A stretch of DNA of 5,440 nucleotides from an uncultured Christensenella sp. (GCA_910584035.1 CAJTZR010000111.1:1-5440); one strand, 5' to 3'. Positions 1 through 5,408 are shown, counted from the stretch's first letter. A program made the numbers and translations. The notes: generated from the letters alone by a model not told the origin.

Positions 1-1006
1 AGTTTTGTTGATAAGCAACTACATACAATGACTTATAAAAATCGTAAGTATTTTTTCTATAAAAAGCGGCAGCCAAATCACGTGTTGCATAAAGGGTAGC
101 ACCATCTGCTTTTTTTATAAGGCAAGGTGGCATACCTTCGCTTTCGTCAAATTCAACAATTGTAGCACCATTGCTAATTTTTGTAAGTCCTTTTTCCTCT
201 AACTCTTGCAAAACGGGTTGCATTTTATCATTATAAAAACTTTCGCCATTGTAGCTATCAAAATGTACATCTAGTCTCTCGTAGATTTTTTGGACATCAC
301 GCAAAGTAACTTCCTTAAACCACATAAACAAGTTCATTGCTTCCTCGTCATTATCCTCAATCTTTTTAAACCAACTACGTGCCAAATCATTTAAGTCGGG
401 TTTACTTTCAGCCTCTTTGTGGAACTTAACATAAATTTCTAGCAAAGCATTTATGCCACGCTTATTTATATCCTTTTTGTCACCCCACATTTTGTAGGCA
501 ACAATCAGTTTACCAAACTGAGTACCCCAGTCGCCTAAGTGATTAATGCCAACCACATTATAGCCTAGCTTTTTATAAATTTTGTATAAGCTTGCACCAA
601 TAATAGTTGTAGATAAATGTCCCATATGGAATGGTTTTGCGATATTAATGCTTGAGTAGTCAATGCAAATTGTCTTGCCTTTTCCCTCATCACTATTGCC
701 ATAGTTGTCGCCAAGTTTATTAACTTTTTCCACAACCTCTTTCACATAATTAGCCTTTGACAATTTAAAGTTAACATATCCGTTTACAGCCTCTATACTT
801 TCCACAAAAGCAGGTTTTTCTATGCTCTCCACAACCTCATTTGCTATTATTAGTGGCGATTTTCGTAGGGTTTTTGCAAATTTAAAACAAGGAAAAGCAT
901 AGTCCGCTAGCCCAGTATCTTTTGCAACCACTACTAGTGGCAGTATTTCCTCAAAGCTGGCACCGTCAATTTTTATAAGTTTTGCTATTTGTACTTTATA
1001 ATCCAT
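1..1006 (-). CDS. argS: Arginyl-tRNA synthetase, N-terminal 335 codons (cut by window edge)
   Basis: Cytoplasmic class I aminoacyl-tRNA synthetase that charges tRNA-Arg with arginine using ATP. The frame is open from the ATG at 1006-1004 down to the window edge, so the C-terminus (KMSKS-equivalent loop and anticodon-binding DALR domain) is not visible. Residues 1-85 form the ArgS-specific N-terminal domain, with family blocks DYAFPCFKFAK (35-45) and GYVNFKL (76-82). The HIGH signature is present as HMGH at 127-130, after a KPF triplet. Further family blocks are HLGDWGTQFG in the catalytic domain and, near the truncation, DGATLYATRDLAAA followed by YVVAYQQ. The start is set by AAGAGG (1013-1018), six bases upstream and overlapping the ychF stop. 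The gap to ychF is only 10 bases, so the two are probably cotranscribed and translationally coupled. The identification is firm; nothing looks damaged in the visible part. Confidence 0.96.
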   Translation of the reverse strand, partial: MDYKVQIAKLIKIDGASFEEILPLVVVAKDTGLADYAFPCFKFAKTLRKSPLIIANEVVESIEKPAFVESIEAVNGYVNFKLSKANYVKEVVEKVNKLGDNYGNSDEGKGKTICIDYSSINIAKPFHMGHLSTTIIGASLYKIYKKLGYNVVGINHLGDWGTQFGKLIVAYKMWGDKKDINKRGINALLEIYVKFHKEAESKPDLNDLARSWFKKIEDNDEEAMNLFMWFKEVTLRDVQKIYERLDVHFDSYNGESFYNDKMQPVLQELEEKGLTKISNGATIVEFDESEGMPPCLIKKADGATLYATRDLAAAFYRKNTYDFYKSLYVVAYQQN

Positions 1007-1016
1007 TTATAACCTC

Positions 1017-2108
1017 TTAAACATTAAATCTAAACAATACGACATCGCCATCTTGTACGACATAGTCCTTGCCTTCACTTCTTACTTTGCCTTTTTCTTT
1101 TGCGATAGTGTATGAACCAAGCTCAAGCAAAATTTTGTAATCTACTATTTCCGCTCTAATAAAGCCACGTTCAAAATCGCTGTGAATTTTACCAGCAGCT
1201 TGAGGTGCTTTTGTGCCTTTTTCTATAGTCCAAGCACGAGTTTCCTTTTCGCCCGCAGTAAGGTAGGAAATTAATCCAAGCAAGCTATAGCACTCTGTAA
1301 CTAAAATATCAAGACCACTTTCAGTAAGTCCCAATTCCTCTGCGAACATTGCACGTTCCTCATCGTCATCAATTGACGCTAAGTCTTCCTCAATCTTTGC
1401 ACAAAGCACAACCACACCAGCATTGTCGCCTTTTGCAAATTCCTTTACTTTTTTAACATATTCATTTTCACTACCCATCTCATTTTCGCTAATATTGGCT
1501 ACATAGATAACTGGTTTGGTAGTTAGCAAAAACATATCCTTAACTAAAGCTTGTTCTTCATCGCTAAACTCCATTGCTCGAACGGGTTTTCCACTTTCAA
1601 GATTAGCATAAATCTTTTCTAAAAATTCTGCCTCTGCAATAAATTTCTTGTCGCCACCTTTAGCACTGCTACGAGCTTTGGCAATTCTTTTACTAACAGA
1701 TTCCATATCTGCAAAAATTAATTCTAAATTAATAGTTTCAATATCTCTTAATGGGTCAACACTGCCGTCAACGTGAGTGATATTGTCATCATCAAAACAT
1801 CTTACAACGTGAGTAATTGCATCAACCTCTCTTATATGAGATAAAAACTTGTTGCCTAAACCTTCGCCACGTGATGCACCTTTAACAAGTCCCGCAATAT
1901 CCACAAACTCAAGATAGGTAGGTGTAATTTTTTTACTATCATATAATTTAGCTAGTGCATCCAATCTTTTGTCTGGAACGGCAACTACGCCCACATTTGG
2001 CTCAATAGTGCAGAAGGGGTAGTTCGCACTTTCAGCCCCAGCTTTTGTTATTGCGTTAAACAATGTACTTTTGCCAACATTTGGCAAACCAACAACACCA
2101 AGTTTCAT
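1017..2108 (-). CDS. ychF: Ribosome-associated ATPase YchF (OLA1/Obg family)
   Basis: P-loop NTPase of the Obg/HAS-GTPase family that binds ribosomes and prefers ATP; bacterial homologues are linked to translation and stress responses. With the start at ATG 2108-2106 the protein has 363 residues, the usual family length. A longer TTG start at 2120 is unlikely because that TTG is the beginning of the GGAG Shine-Dalgarno (2115-2118), placed correctly for the ATG. Visible motifs: P-loop GLPNVGKST (7-15), Walker B/G3 DIAG (70-73) followed by the LVKGASRGEGLGN block, and NISE (205-208). The last replaces the GTPase NKxD motif and is the signature of ATP specificity. His112 aligns with catalytic His114 of the E. 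coli protein. The C-terminal TGS domain (about 280-363) includes APQAAGKIHSDFERGFIRAE and the typical FNV end. It is the first gene of an operon with argS and has its own sigma-A promoter. Confidence 0.97.
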   Translation of the reverse strand: MKLGVVGLPNVGKSTLFNAITKAGAESANYPFCTIEPNVGVVAVPDKRLDALAKLYDSKKITPTYLEFVDIAGLVKGASRGEGLGNKFLSHIREVDAITHVVRCFDDDNITHVDGSVDPLRDIETINLELIFADMESVSKRIAKARSSAKGGDKKFIAEAEFLEKIYANLESGKPVRAMEFSDEEQALVKDMFLLTTKPVIYVANISENEMGSENEYVKKVKEFAKGDNAGVVVLCAKIEEDLASIDDDEERAMFAEELGLTESGLDILVTECYSLLGLISYLTAGEKETRAWTIEKGTKAPQAAGKIHSDFERGFIRAEIVDYKILLELGSYTIAKEKGKVRSEGKDYVVQDGDVVLFRFNV

Positions 2109-2174
2109 TTTATTCTCCAATTTAATAAATATCTATAATTAAGATATATACATATATTTTAATACATTATTTAG

Positions 2175-2203
2175 ATTATAATAAAAAAATATATAAAAGT
2201 CAA
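2175..2203 (-). promoter_or_regulatory. Sigma-A promoter of ychF-argS
   Basis: On the minus strand a -35 box TTGACT (2203-2198) is followed by exactly 17 bases and a perfect -10 box TATAAT (2180-2175). The predicted start of transcription is about 2168, giving a leader of about 60 bases to the ychF ATG with a GGAG ribosome binding site at 2115-2118. This is the best housekeeping promoter in the window. The hexamers and spacing are seen directly; the start point is inferred. Confidence 0.88.
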
Positions 2204-2220
2204 GTGAATTGTATATTCAC
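2204..2220. promoter_or_regulatory. Inverted repeat abutting the ychF -35 box (possible operator)
   Basis: GTGAAT, five bases, then ATTCAC forms a perfect 6-bp inverted repeat whose edge touches the -35 hexamer of the ychF promoter. Its size and place fit a dimeric repressor or activator site. No regulator is visible nearby, and short inverted repeats are common in A/T-rich DNA, so this is a possibility only. Confidence 0.3.
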
Positions 2221-2222
2221 GC

Positions 2223-2257
2223 AAAAACGCCACACAAAATACATTTGTGTGGCGTTT
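2223..2257 (-). terminator. Strong intrinsic terminator without an obvious gene
   Basis: A perfect 14-bp stem (arms 2244-2257 and 2225-2238) with a GC-rich centre (GCCACAC/GTGTGGC) and a 5-base loop is followed on the minus strand by five T residues that overlap the stem base. The plus-strand reading has only three T residues, so the minus direction is preferred. It lies some 420 bases beyond the radical SAM gene, which has its own nearer terminator, and just upstream of the ychF promoter. It may insulate ychF or end a small RNA. Confidence 0.85.
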
Positions 2258-2621
2258 AAAGTTTCTATTAAACTTTTGACCAATTAAAAGTAATTATTTT
2301 GCTGTATTATTTTGATACAAGTCTTGGTTAAAAGAGAGATACACCATTATTGTATAAGCATATCACAATATGTACATTTACTCATTATTTTTAAATTGAT
2401 AAATGCTCATATATTGATTATTAACTCCATTTACATATGCTCAAATGTTAATACATCAATCATTGTACATATGATTAAATATAAATATTTTTAAAAGCTA
2501 ACATTTTCAAGCAAAAATAGTTATTTTAAATGATTGTTACACATTGATATTTAATTATATTGTCATATCAACATATGCAGATATAATCAATCAATACTTT
2601 TTAATTTTAACAATTTGGCTT
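2258..2621. other. Intergenic region with no credible protein gene
   Basis: About 365 very A/T-rich bases between two minus-strand terminators. All frames on both strands are broken by frequent stops. The 60-codon plus-strand frame at 2312-2494 has no ribosome binding site and no protein-like composition. The contents I can name are weak minus-strand promoter-like sites (TTGAAA-17-TATTTA at 2482-2510; a perfect TATAAT with poor -35 at 2554-2559), a 7-bp inverted repeat AAAGTTT/AAACTTT at 2258-2276, and two CATAT-N4-ATATG elements at 2359-2372 and 2564-2577. A 17-codon minus-strand frame starting near 2345 and ending TAA before 2290 lacks a Shine-Dalgarno. No known RNA family was recognised. 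Confidence 0.6.
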
Positions 2622-2651
2622 AAAAAAATCACTAATTTTTAGCGACTTTTT
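2622..2651 (-). terminator. A/T-rich intrinsic terminator of the radical SAM gene
   Basis: On the minus strand, arms 2651-2639 and 2635-2623 form a 13-bp stem containing two G-U pairs around a 3-base A loop. The right arm runs straight into T residues down to 2622. It begins about 30 bases after the radical SAM stop codon. The stem is low in G+C, so termination may be incomplete. Confidence 0.6.
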
Positions 2652-2653
2652 GC

Positions 2654-2695
2654 TAAATTTTATTTATTTTCAATTAAATTTTATTTGTTTTCAGC
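2654..2695. repeat. 21-bp tandem duplication across the stop codon of the radical SAM gene
   Basis: Two adjacent 21-bp units (2654-2674 and 2675-2695) agree at 18 of 21 positions. Read on the minus strand they encode Leu-Ala-Glu-Asn-Lys-stop-Asn and then Leu-Ile-Glu-Asn-Lys-stop-Asn in the same frame, so the end of the gene together with its stop codon has been copied into the 3' untranslated region. The unit is a whole number of codons. Confidence 0.75.
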
Positions 2696-3556
2696 TAAAT
2701 ATTTATTGAGTTTATTTAAAAAATATCGCTTATGTAATGTCCATTCTGGTGCTACAAGATTACTTCTCTCACCATCACCAGTTAGTCGTTCAATATAAAT
2801 TTTGTCGCCTAAAATTTTAAGTTGTTTTGAAAGCAATTGTATATACTCTTGCATTTCAAGCGGTTTATATTTGCCATCAATATACATATCGCAAAGCTGT
2901 GTATCTTTAGGCACATACACACAATGAATTTTGACAGAGTGTGGCATAATATCTGCAACAAATTTAATAGTTTGCAACATATCCTCCTCACTCTCATTTG
3001 GCAAGCCATTCATAATATGCACACATACTTTTATATTGTGACTTTTTAGTCTATTATAACATACTACAAAATCCTCAAAAGTATGACCACGATTAATTAG
3101 TTTTAGTGTCTTATTATGCACTGACTGCAAGCCAAGTTCCACAACTAAATGAGTAGTTTTGTTAAGGTTGGAAAGATATTCCAACATATCCTCGCTTATG
3201 CAGTCGGGTCTAGTAGAAATACTTAGTCCGCAAATATCTTTATCGTTAAGCACCTCTTGTACAAAGCTATCCAACCTTTCTACTGGCATATATGTATTAG
3301 TAAAAGACTGAAAATACGCAATATATTTGCTAGTATTTTTGTCTTTTAACTTTTGTTTAGCAAGCTCAAGTCGGCTATAAATTGTAGCGTAATCACCACT
3401 TCCAGCACCGCTACAATATATACAACCGCCTTTGCCTAAGCTCCCGTCACGATTAGGGCAAGTAGCACCTATATCTAGTGCTAATTTATATACACTTTCC
3501 CCAAACGTTTTTTTGTAATAATTTGTTATGCTATTGTAATTTAAACCATTTTCCAT
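2681..3556 (-). CDS. YhcC/TIGR01212-type radical SAM protein
   Basis: Predicted cytoplasmic radical SAM enzyme of 291 residues, close to the usual size for the family that includes E. coli YhcC and Bacillus YtqA. To my knowledge the reaction is not settled, so none is assigned. The three cysteines expected to hold the 4Fe-4S cluster are Cys33, Cys45 and Cys48, in CPNRDGS...GGCIYC. This long first spacing, rather than CX3CX2C, is typical of the family. Other family blocks are YFQSFTNTY (81-89), SISTRPDC (112-119), ELGLQS (140-145), GLPNE (174-178) and the C-terminal RLTGDGERSNLVAPEW (257-272). The ATG at 3556-3554 is the only plausible start, yet it has no Shine-Dalgarno, unlike its neighbours. 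An extended -10 box sits just upstream, suggesting a leaderless mRNA. It stands alone between two terminators; the stop codon lies in a tandem duplication. Confidence 0.92.
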   Translation of the reverse strand: MENGLNYNSITNYYKKTFGESVYKLALDIGATCPNRDGSLGKGGCIYCSGAGSGDYATIYSRLELAKQKLKDKNTSKYIAYFQSFTNTYMPVERLDSFVQEVLNDKDICGLSISTRPDCISEDMLEYLSNLNKTTHLVVELGLQSVHNKTLKLINRGHTFEDFVVCYNRLKSHNIKVCVHIMNGLPNESEEDMLQTIKFVADIMPHSVKIHCVYVPKDTQLCDMYIDGKYKPLEMQEYIQLLSKQLKILGDKIYIERLTGDGERSNLVAPEWTLHKRYFLNKLNKYLAENK

Positions 3557-3562
3557 ACTTAA

Positions 3563-3571
3563 ATTTTAGCA
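3563..3571 (-). promoter_or_regulatory. Extended -10 promoter just upstream of the radical SAM start codon
   Basis: The minus strand reads TGCTAAAAT (3571-3563), an extended -10 element with one mismatch to TATAAT. No good -35 box is seen 17 bases further upstream. Only six bases separate the -10 from the ATG, so the predicted start of transcription falls on or next to the A of the start codon. A promoter farther upstream, between this site and the terminator at 3646, cannot be excluded. Confidence 0.5.
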
Positions 3572-3645
3572 TAAAATAACAAAAATTGCTAGATTTTTAG
3601 CTAATAAATTTAAAATGTATAAGCTTATCCTTTGCTACAGCATTT

Positions 3646-3671
3646 AAAAAGAGTGCCATTTAAGCACCCTT
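3646..3671 (-). terminator. Intrinsic terminator of the ywmB-spoIIQ operon
   Basis: Arms 3671-3664 (AAGGGTGC) and 3656-3649 (GCACTCTT) form an 8-bp stem with one G-U pair around a 7-base loop, followed on the minus strand by a T run to 3646. It starts five bases after the spoIIQ stop codon, so it separates the sporulation operon from the radical SAM gene. Confidence 0.85.
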
Positions 3672-3676
3672 AATAA

Positions 3677-4315
3677 TTACTTATCCTCACCAACTACGTA
3701 AAGCATAGGGTCAACCAACTTGTTGTCTTTTTTAAGCTCTAAATGTAAGTGAGCTTGCTCTTTACATTCAAACTGGAACTTTCCAACTTTACCAATAACA
3801 CTTGTCTCTTTGACTTTATCGCCTTTCTTTACGCTAACATCCGCAAGCAATTTGAATGTTGCTACATAACCTTTGCCATAGTCAATTGTTACTGTACCGC
3901 CATTATAAATGTCATTTTGAACATCTACAACTGTTCCCTCAAAGCCAGCATAAATATTCTTGCCTTCCTCACCAAGTATATCCACTGCCAAATGTGCATC
4001 ATATTGTGACAATGTTGGATTATGACTTAAAGCTGTGTCAGAAAATACTCTACCTTGTACACCGCCATCAACTGGCATAATCAAAGCGAATTTCTTTTCT
4101 ACAACAACTGGCTTGTCTGTATCGTCTGGGACCTCAATTGTTGGGTCATCTGGTTTACTAACATCTACATCTGGTTTTGTTGTGTTAAGCACTGCAACTA
4201 CTGTTACGACTACTCCAATCGCTATCACGCATAGAATCATCAGGATATAATGAATATTCTTTTTTAAAAAAGCCATTAATCTGCTGCCGATAGCCTTTGC
4301 ATCTTTTTTTTGCAT
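3677..4315 (-). CDS. spoIIQ: SpoIIQ-like M23 (LytM) endopeptidase, membrane anchored
   Basis: Predicted 212-residue protein with a short cytoplasmic N-terminus, one membrane segment at about 22-44, a Pro/Asp-rich linker (about 46-72) and a C-terminal M23/LytM domain. In sporulating Bacillota SpoIIQ sits in the forespore membrane, binds SpoIIIAH across the intermembrane space and supports engulfment and late forespore gene expression. All M23 zinc and catalytic residues are present: His108 and Asp112 (HLAVD) and His189/His191 (HLHLE). It may therefore be an active peptidoglycan endopeptidase, as in clostridial rather than Bacillus SpoIIQ. The fold is also supported by VKKGDKV and the terminal VDPMLY. 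ATG 4315-4313 has GGAGGT (4320-4325) at ideal distance; the in-frame TTG at 4327 overlaps that site. It lies 18 bases after the YwmB-like gene, under a sigma-F-type promoter. M23 membership is firm; SpoIIQ identity rests on size, architecture and context. Confidence 0.78.
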   Translation of the reverse strand: MQKKDAKAIGSRLMAFLKKNIHYILMILCVIAIGVVVTVVAVLNTTKPDVDVSKPDDPTIEVPDDTDKPVVVEKKFALIMPVDGGVQGRVFSDTALSHNPTLSQYDAHLAVDILGEEGKNIYAGFEGTVVDVQNDIYNGGTVTIDYGKGYVATFKLLADVSVKKGDKVKETSVIGKVGKFQFECKEQAHLHLELKKDNKLVDPMLYVVGEDK

Positions 4316-4333
4316 AATTACCTCCAAATATTC

Positions 4334-4783
4334 TTAATAACTCCCCATTATCAAAGGGGTGCCTACTGTGATTACATTATCCCTTATAGCGATTTGAAAA
4401 TTAATGTTCATTCCATTTGCTTGCACTGGCTTTCCACAACTTTCAGATATACCATAAATGATATGTACATTTCCAACTCTCTCCTCACTGCTGACTGCAA
4501 CCTTACATTTTTTAAGCACCTTTTGCATATCGTCAAAATCGCCTTTAAATGTTGCACTTATTCCAACAATGTTTCTCAAGCTGTCTGCCGTTTGTTGTCC
4601 ATTTTTGTAATCACTGCTTGTCATAAATATATCGTCATAAAGATAAATGGAATTTTCGCTATATTTACCTTTAGTAAAATAATTTATGTATATCTCTTTG
4701 TCAGACTCAGGCAAAATAACTGGCAAAGAATATGTAACCAATAAAAGTACGCATAATGCTAAAACTATAAGACATTTTTTCAT
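4334..4783 (-). CDS. YwmB-like exported protein (TATA-box-binding-like fold)
   Basis: Predicted 149-residue protein with Lys-Lys and a hydrophobic stretch (4-22) that serves as signal peptide or membrane anchor; there is no proper lipobox. The C-terminal part resembles the YwmB family: a strand-helix region (75-100) with FKGDFDDMQKVLKK, then HIIYGIS, and a closing block MNINFQIAIR...VITVGTPLIMGSY. The family is known in spore formers, where in Bacillus ywmB lies in a murA-spoIID-spoIIQ neighbourhood; its biochemical role is not established as far as I know. Here it is directly followed by spoIIQ without murA or spoIID. It is shorter than typical YwmB, so it may be a reduced form or only a distant relative. 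ATG 4783-4781 follows a GTGAGG site (4793-4798); the in-frame GTG at 4798 is part of that site and of the predicted transcript start. The coding call is firm, the family call moderate. Confidence 0.7.
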   Translation of the reverse strand: MKKCLIVLALCVLLLVTYSLPVILPESDKEIYINYFTKGKYSENSIYLYDDIFMTSSDYKNGQQTADSLRNIVGISATFKGDFDDMQKVLKKCKVAVSSEERVGNVHIIYGISESCGKPVQANGMNINFQIAIRDNVITVGTPLIMGSY

Positions 4784-4803
4784 ATTATCAATCCTCACAA
4801 TTC

Positions 4804-4833
4804 TATTTTTGCCAGAATGTTCTTACCTTATAC
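4804..4833 (-). promoter_or_regulatory. Sigma-F-type (forespore) promoter of the ywmB-spoIIQ operon
   Basis: The minus strand carries GTATA (4833-4829), 15 bases, then GGCAAAAATA (4813-4804). This fits the Bacillus sigma-F pattern GYATA, about 15-16 bases, GGHNANAHTR at every defined position. The predicted transcript start is near 4797, leaving a leader of about 15 bases that contains the Shine-Dalgarno. No comparable sigma-A promoter is seen closer to the gene. spoIIQ is a classic sigma-F target in Bacillus, so site and gene support each other. Confidence 0.72.
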
Positions 4834-4973
4834 ATACAAAAAATATTTTTATCCATATTGAATTTGCAGTTCAACTTGCTAGATTATTACCAAACAAAGT
4901 AGGTATTACACTAAAAAATTTAAAGATTTAAATAAATTTGCTATAGTAATCATCAATAAAATTACTAAAAAAG

Positions 4974-5010
4974 AAAAAAATCTTATTTGCATTTTGCAAA
5001 TAAGATTTTT
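4974..5010 (-). terminator. Intrinsic terminator of the small Cys4/Lys-tail gene
   Basis: A perfect 16-bp stem (arms 4995-5010 and 4976-4991) around a 3-base loop is followed on the minus strand by seven T residues, a C and more T. It starts about 48 bases after the stop codon of the small gene, so that gene is monocistronic. The plus-strand side also ends in five T residues, but no plus-strand gene needs it. Confidence 0.88.
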
Positions 5011-5057
5011 GGGCTTTATCATTATTCTGATTTATTCAATTAAACTAACTATGTTAA

Positions 5058-5312
5058 TTATTTTTTTGCAGCAGTTGTAGCTTTCTTTGCTGTAGTTGTT
5101 TTTTTAGCAGTAGTAGTTTTTGTTGCAGTTGACTTAGCAGTTGTAGTAGAATTTTTAGCAAAATATGCTCTTGCACAAGGATAATCTTTAGATTTATCAC
5201 ACTTATCGCAATAGTCATATGTACCGCATTTATCTACATCATTTTCGCTGTCAGTCCATTTCATTATGTCAAGTTCAGTTTGTTTAGCCTCTAATTGCTT
5301 TACAGTAGCCAT
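5058..5312 (-). CDS. Small protein with a four-cysteine motif and Lys/Thr/Ala-rich histone-like tail
   Basis: I do not recognise a named family. The 84-residue protein has three parts: a short polar N-terminus (1-20); an acidic, cysteine-containing segment (21-50) with Cys29, Cys35, Cys38 and Cys46 (C-X5-C-X2-C-X7-C), rich in Asp, Tyr and Lys; and a tail (about 54-84) of degenerate TTTAK, TTTAKK and ATTAAKK repeats without acidic residues. The cysteines could bind zinc or an iron-sulfur cluster or form disulfides. The tail resembles the basic tails of bacterial histone H1-like proteins and would suit nucleic-acid binding. There is no signal peptide or membrane segment. ATG 5312-5310 lies six bases after GAGGTG (5319-5324); the GTG within that site gives an unlikely three-residue extension. 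The gene has its own promoter, palindromes upstream and a strong terminator. That it is a real gene is likely; function is open. Confidence 0.85.
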   Translation of the reverse strand: MATVKQLEAKQTELDIMKWTDSENDVDKCGTYDYCDKCDKSKDYPCARAYFAKNSTTTAKSTATKTTTAKKTTTAKKATTAAKK

Positions 5313-5351
5313 TTTTATCACCTCGATTTTTTTATTCTATTAATATAAGTT

Positions 5352-5382
5352 ATTATAAGTAAACCAATATGGTATATTACAA
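5352..5382 (-). promoter_or_regulatory. Probable sigma-A promoter of the small Cys4/Lys-tail gene
   Basis: On the minus strand a perfect -10 box TATAAT (5357-5352) is preceded, with a longer than ideal 19-base spacer, by TTGTAA (5382-5377). The transcript would start near 5345, leaving a leader of about 33 bases before the ATG. The -10 is convincing; the -35 is weak, which would fit a promoter that needs an activator. Confidence 0.55.
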
Positions 5383-5386
5383 TAGC

Positions 5387-5398
5387 TGAATTAATTCA
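5387..5398. promoter_or_regulatory. Perfect 12-bp palindrome next to the -35 box (possible operator)
   Basis: TGAATTAATTCA is a perfect palindrome four bases upstream of the weak -35 box of the small gene. It shares a TTAA centre flanked by GA/TC-type arms with the second palindrome at 5409-5422. A binding site is possible, but A/T-rich DNA yields such sites by chance. Confidence 0.35.
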
Positions 5399-5408
5399 AT
5401 TTTAAGCA

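Noticed and set aside
2109..2120. TTG at 2120 as the ychF start
   Set aside because: It lies in the Shine-Dalgarno itself; the ATG at 2108 gives the standard 363-residue protein.
2312..2494. 60-codon plus-strand open frame in the intergenic gap
   Set aside because: No Shine-Dalgarno, poor amino-acid composition dominated by Ile/His/Tyr from A/T-rich DNA, and opposite to every other gene.
2258..2621. Degraded gene or mobile element remnant
   Set aside because: No frame shows a recognisable protein fragment, and no terminal inverted repeats or target duplications were seen.
2837..3049. Overlapping frames inside the radical SAM gene on both strands
   Set aside because: Antisense or out-of-frame shadows of a well-supported conserved gene.
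3749..4250. Three plus-strand frames opposite spoIIQ
   Set aside because: Shadows of the M23 gene; the Thr/Ser-rich one merely mirrors the Pro/Asp linker and membrane segment.
4310..4744. 144-codon plus-strand open frame
   Set aside because: Shadow of the YwmB-like gene on the other strand; no ribosome binding site and no domain-like pattern.
4686..4931. 81-codon plus-strand frame running into the spoIIQ operon promoter region
   Set aside because: Partly antisense to the YwmB-like gene, no ribosome binding site, no recognisable motif.
4944..4967. TAGTAAT/ATTACTA inverted repeat as a second terminator
   Set aside because: Seven A/T-rich pairs with a 10-base loop and no T run after it; the hairpin at 4974-5010 already explains termination.
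5058..5160. Lys/Thr/Ala-rich tail as a tandem DNA repeat or CRISPR-like array
   Set aside because: The repeats are at the amino-acid level with varying codons and irregular unit length; there are no spacers.
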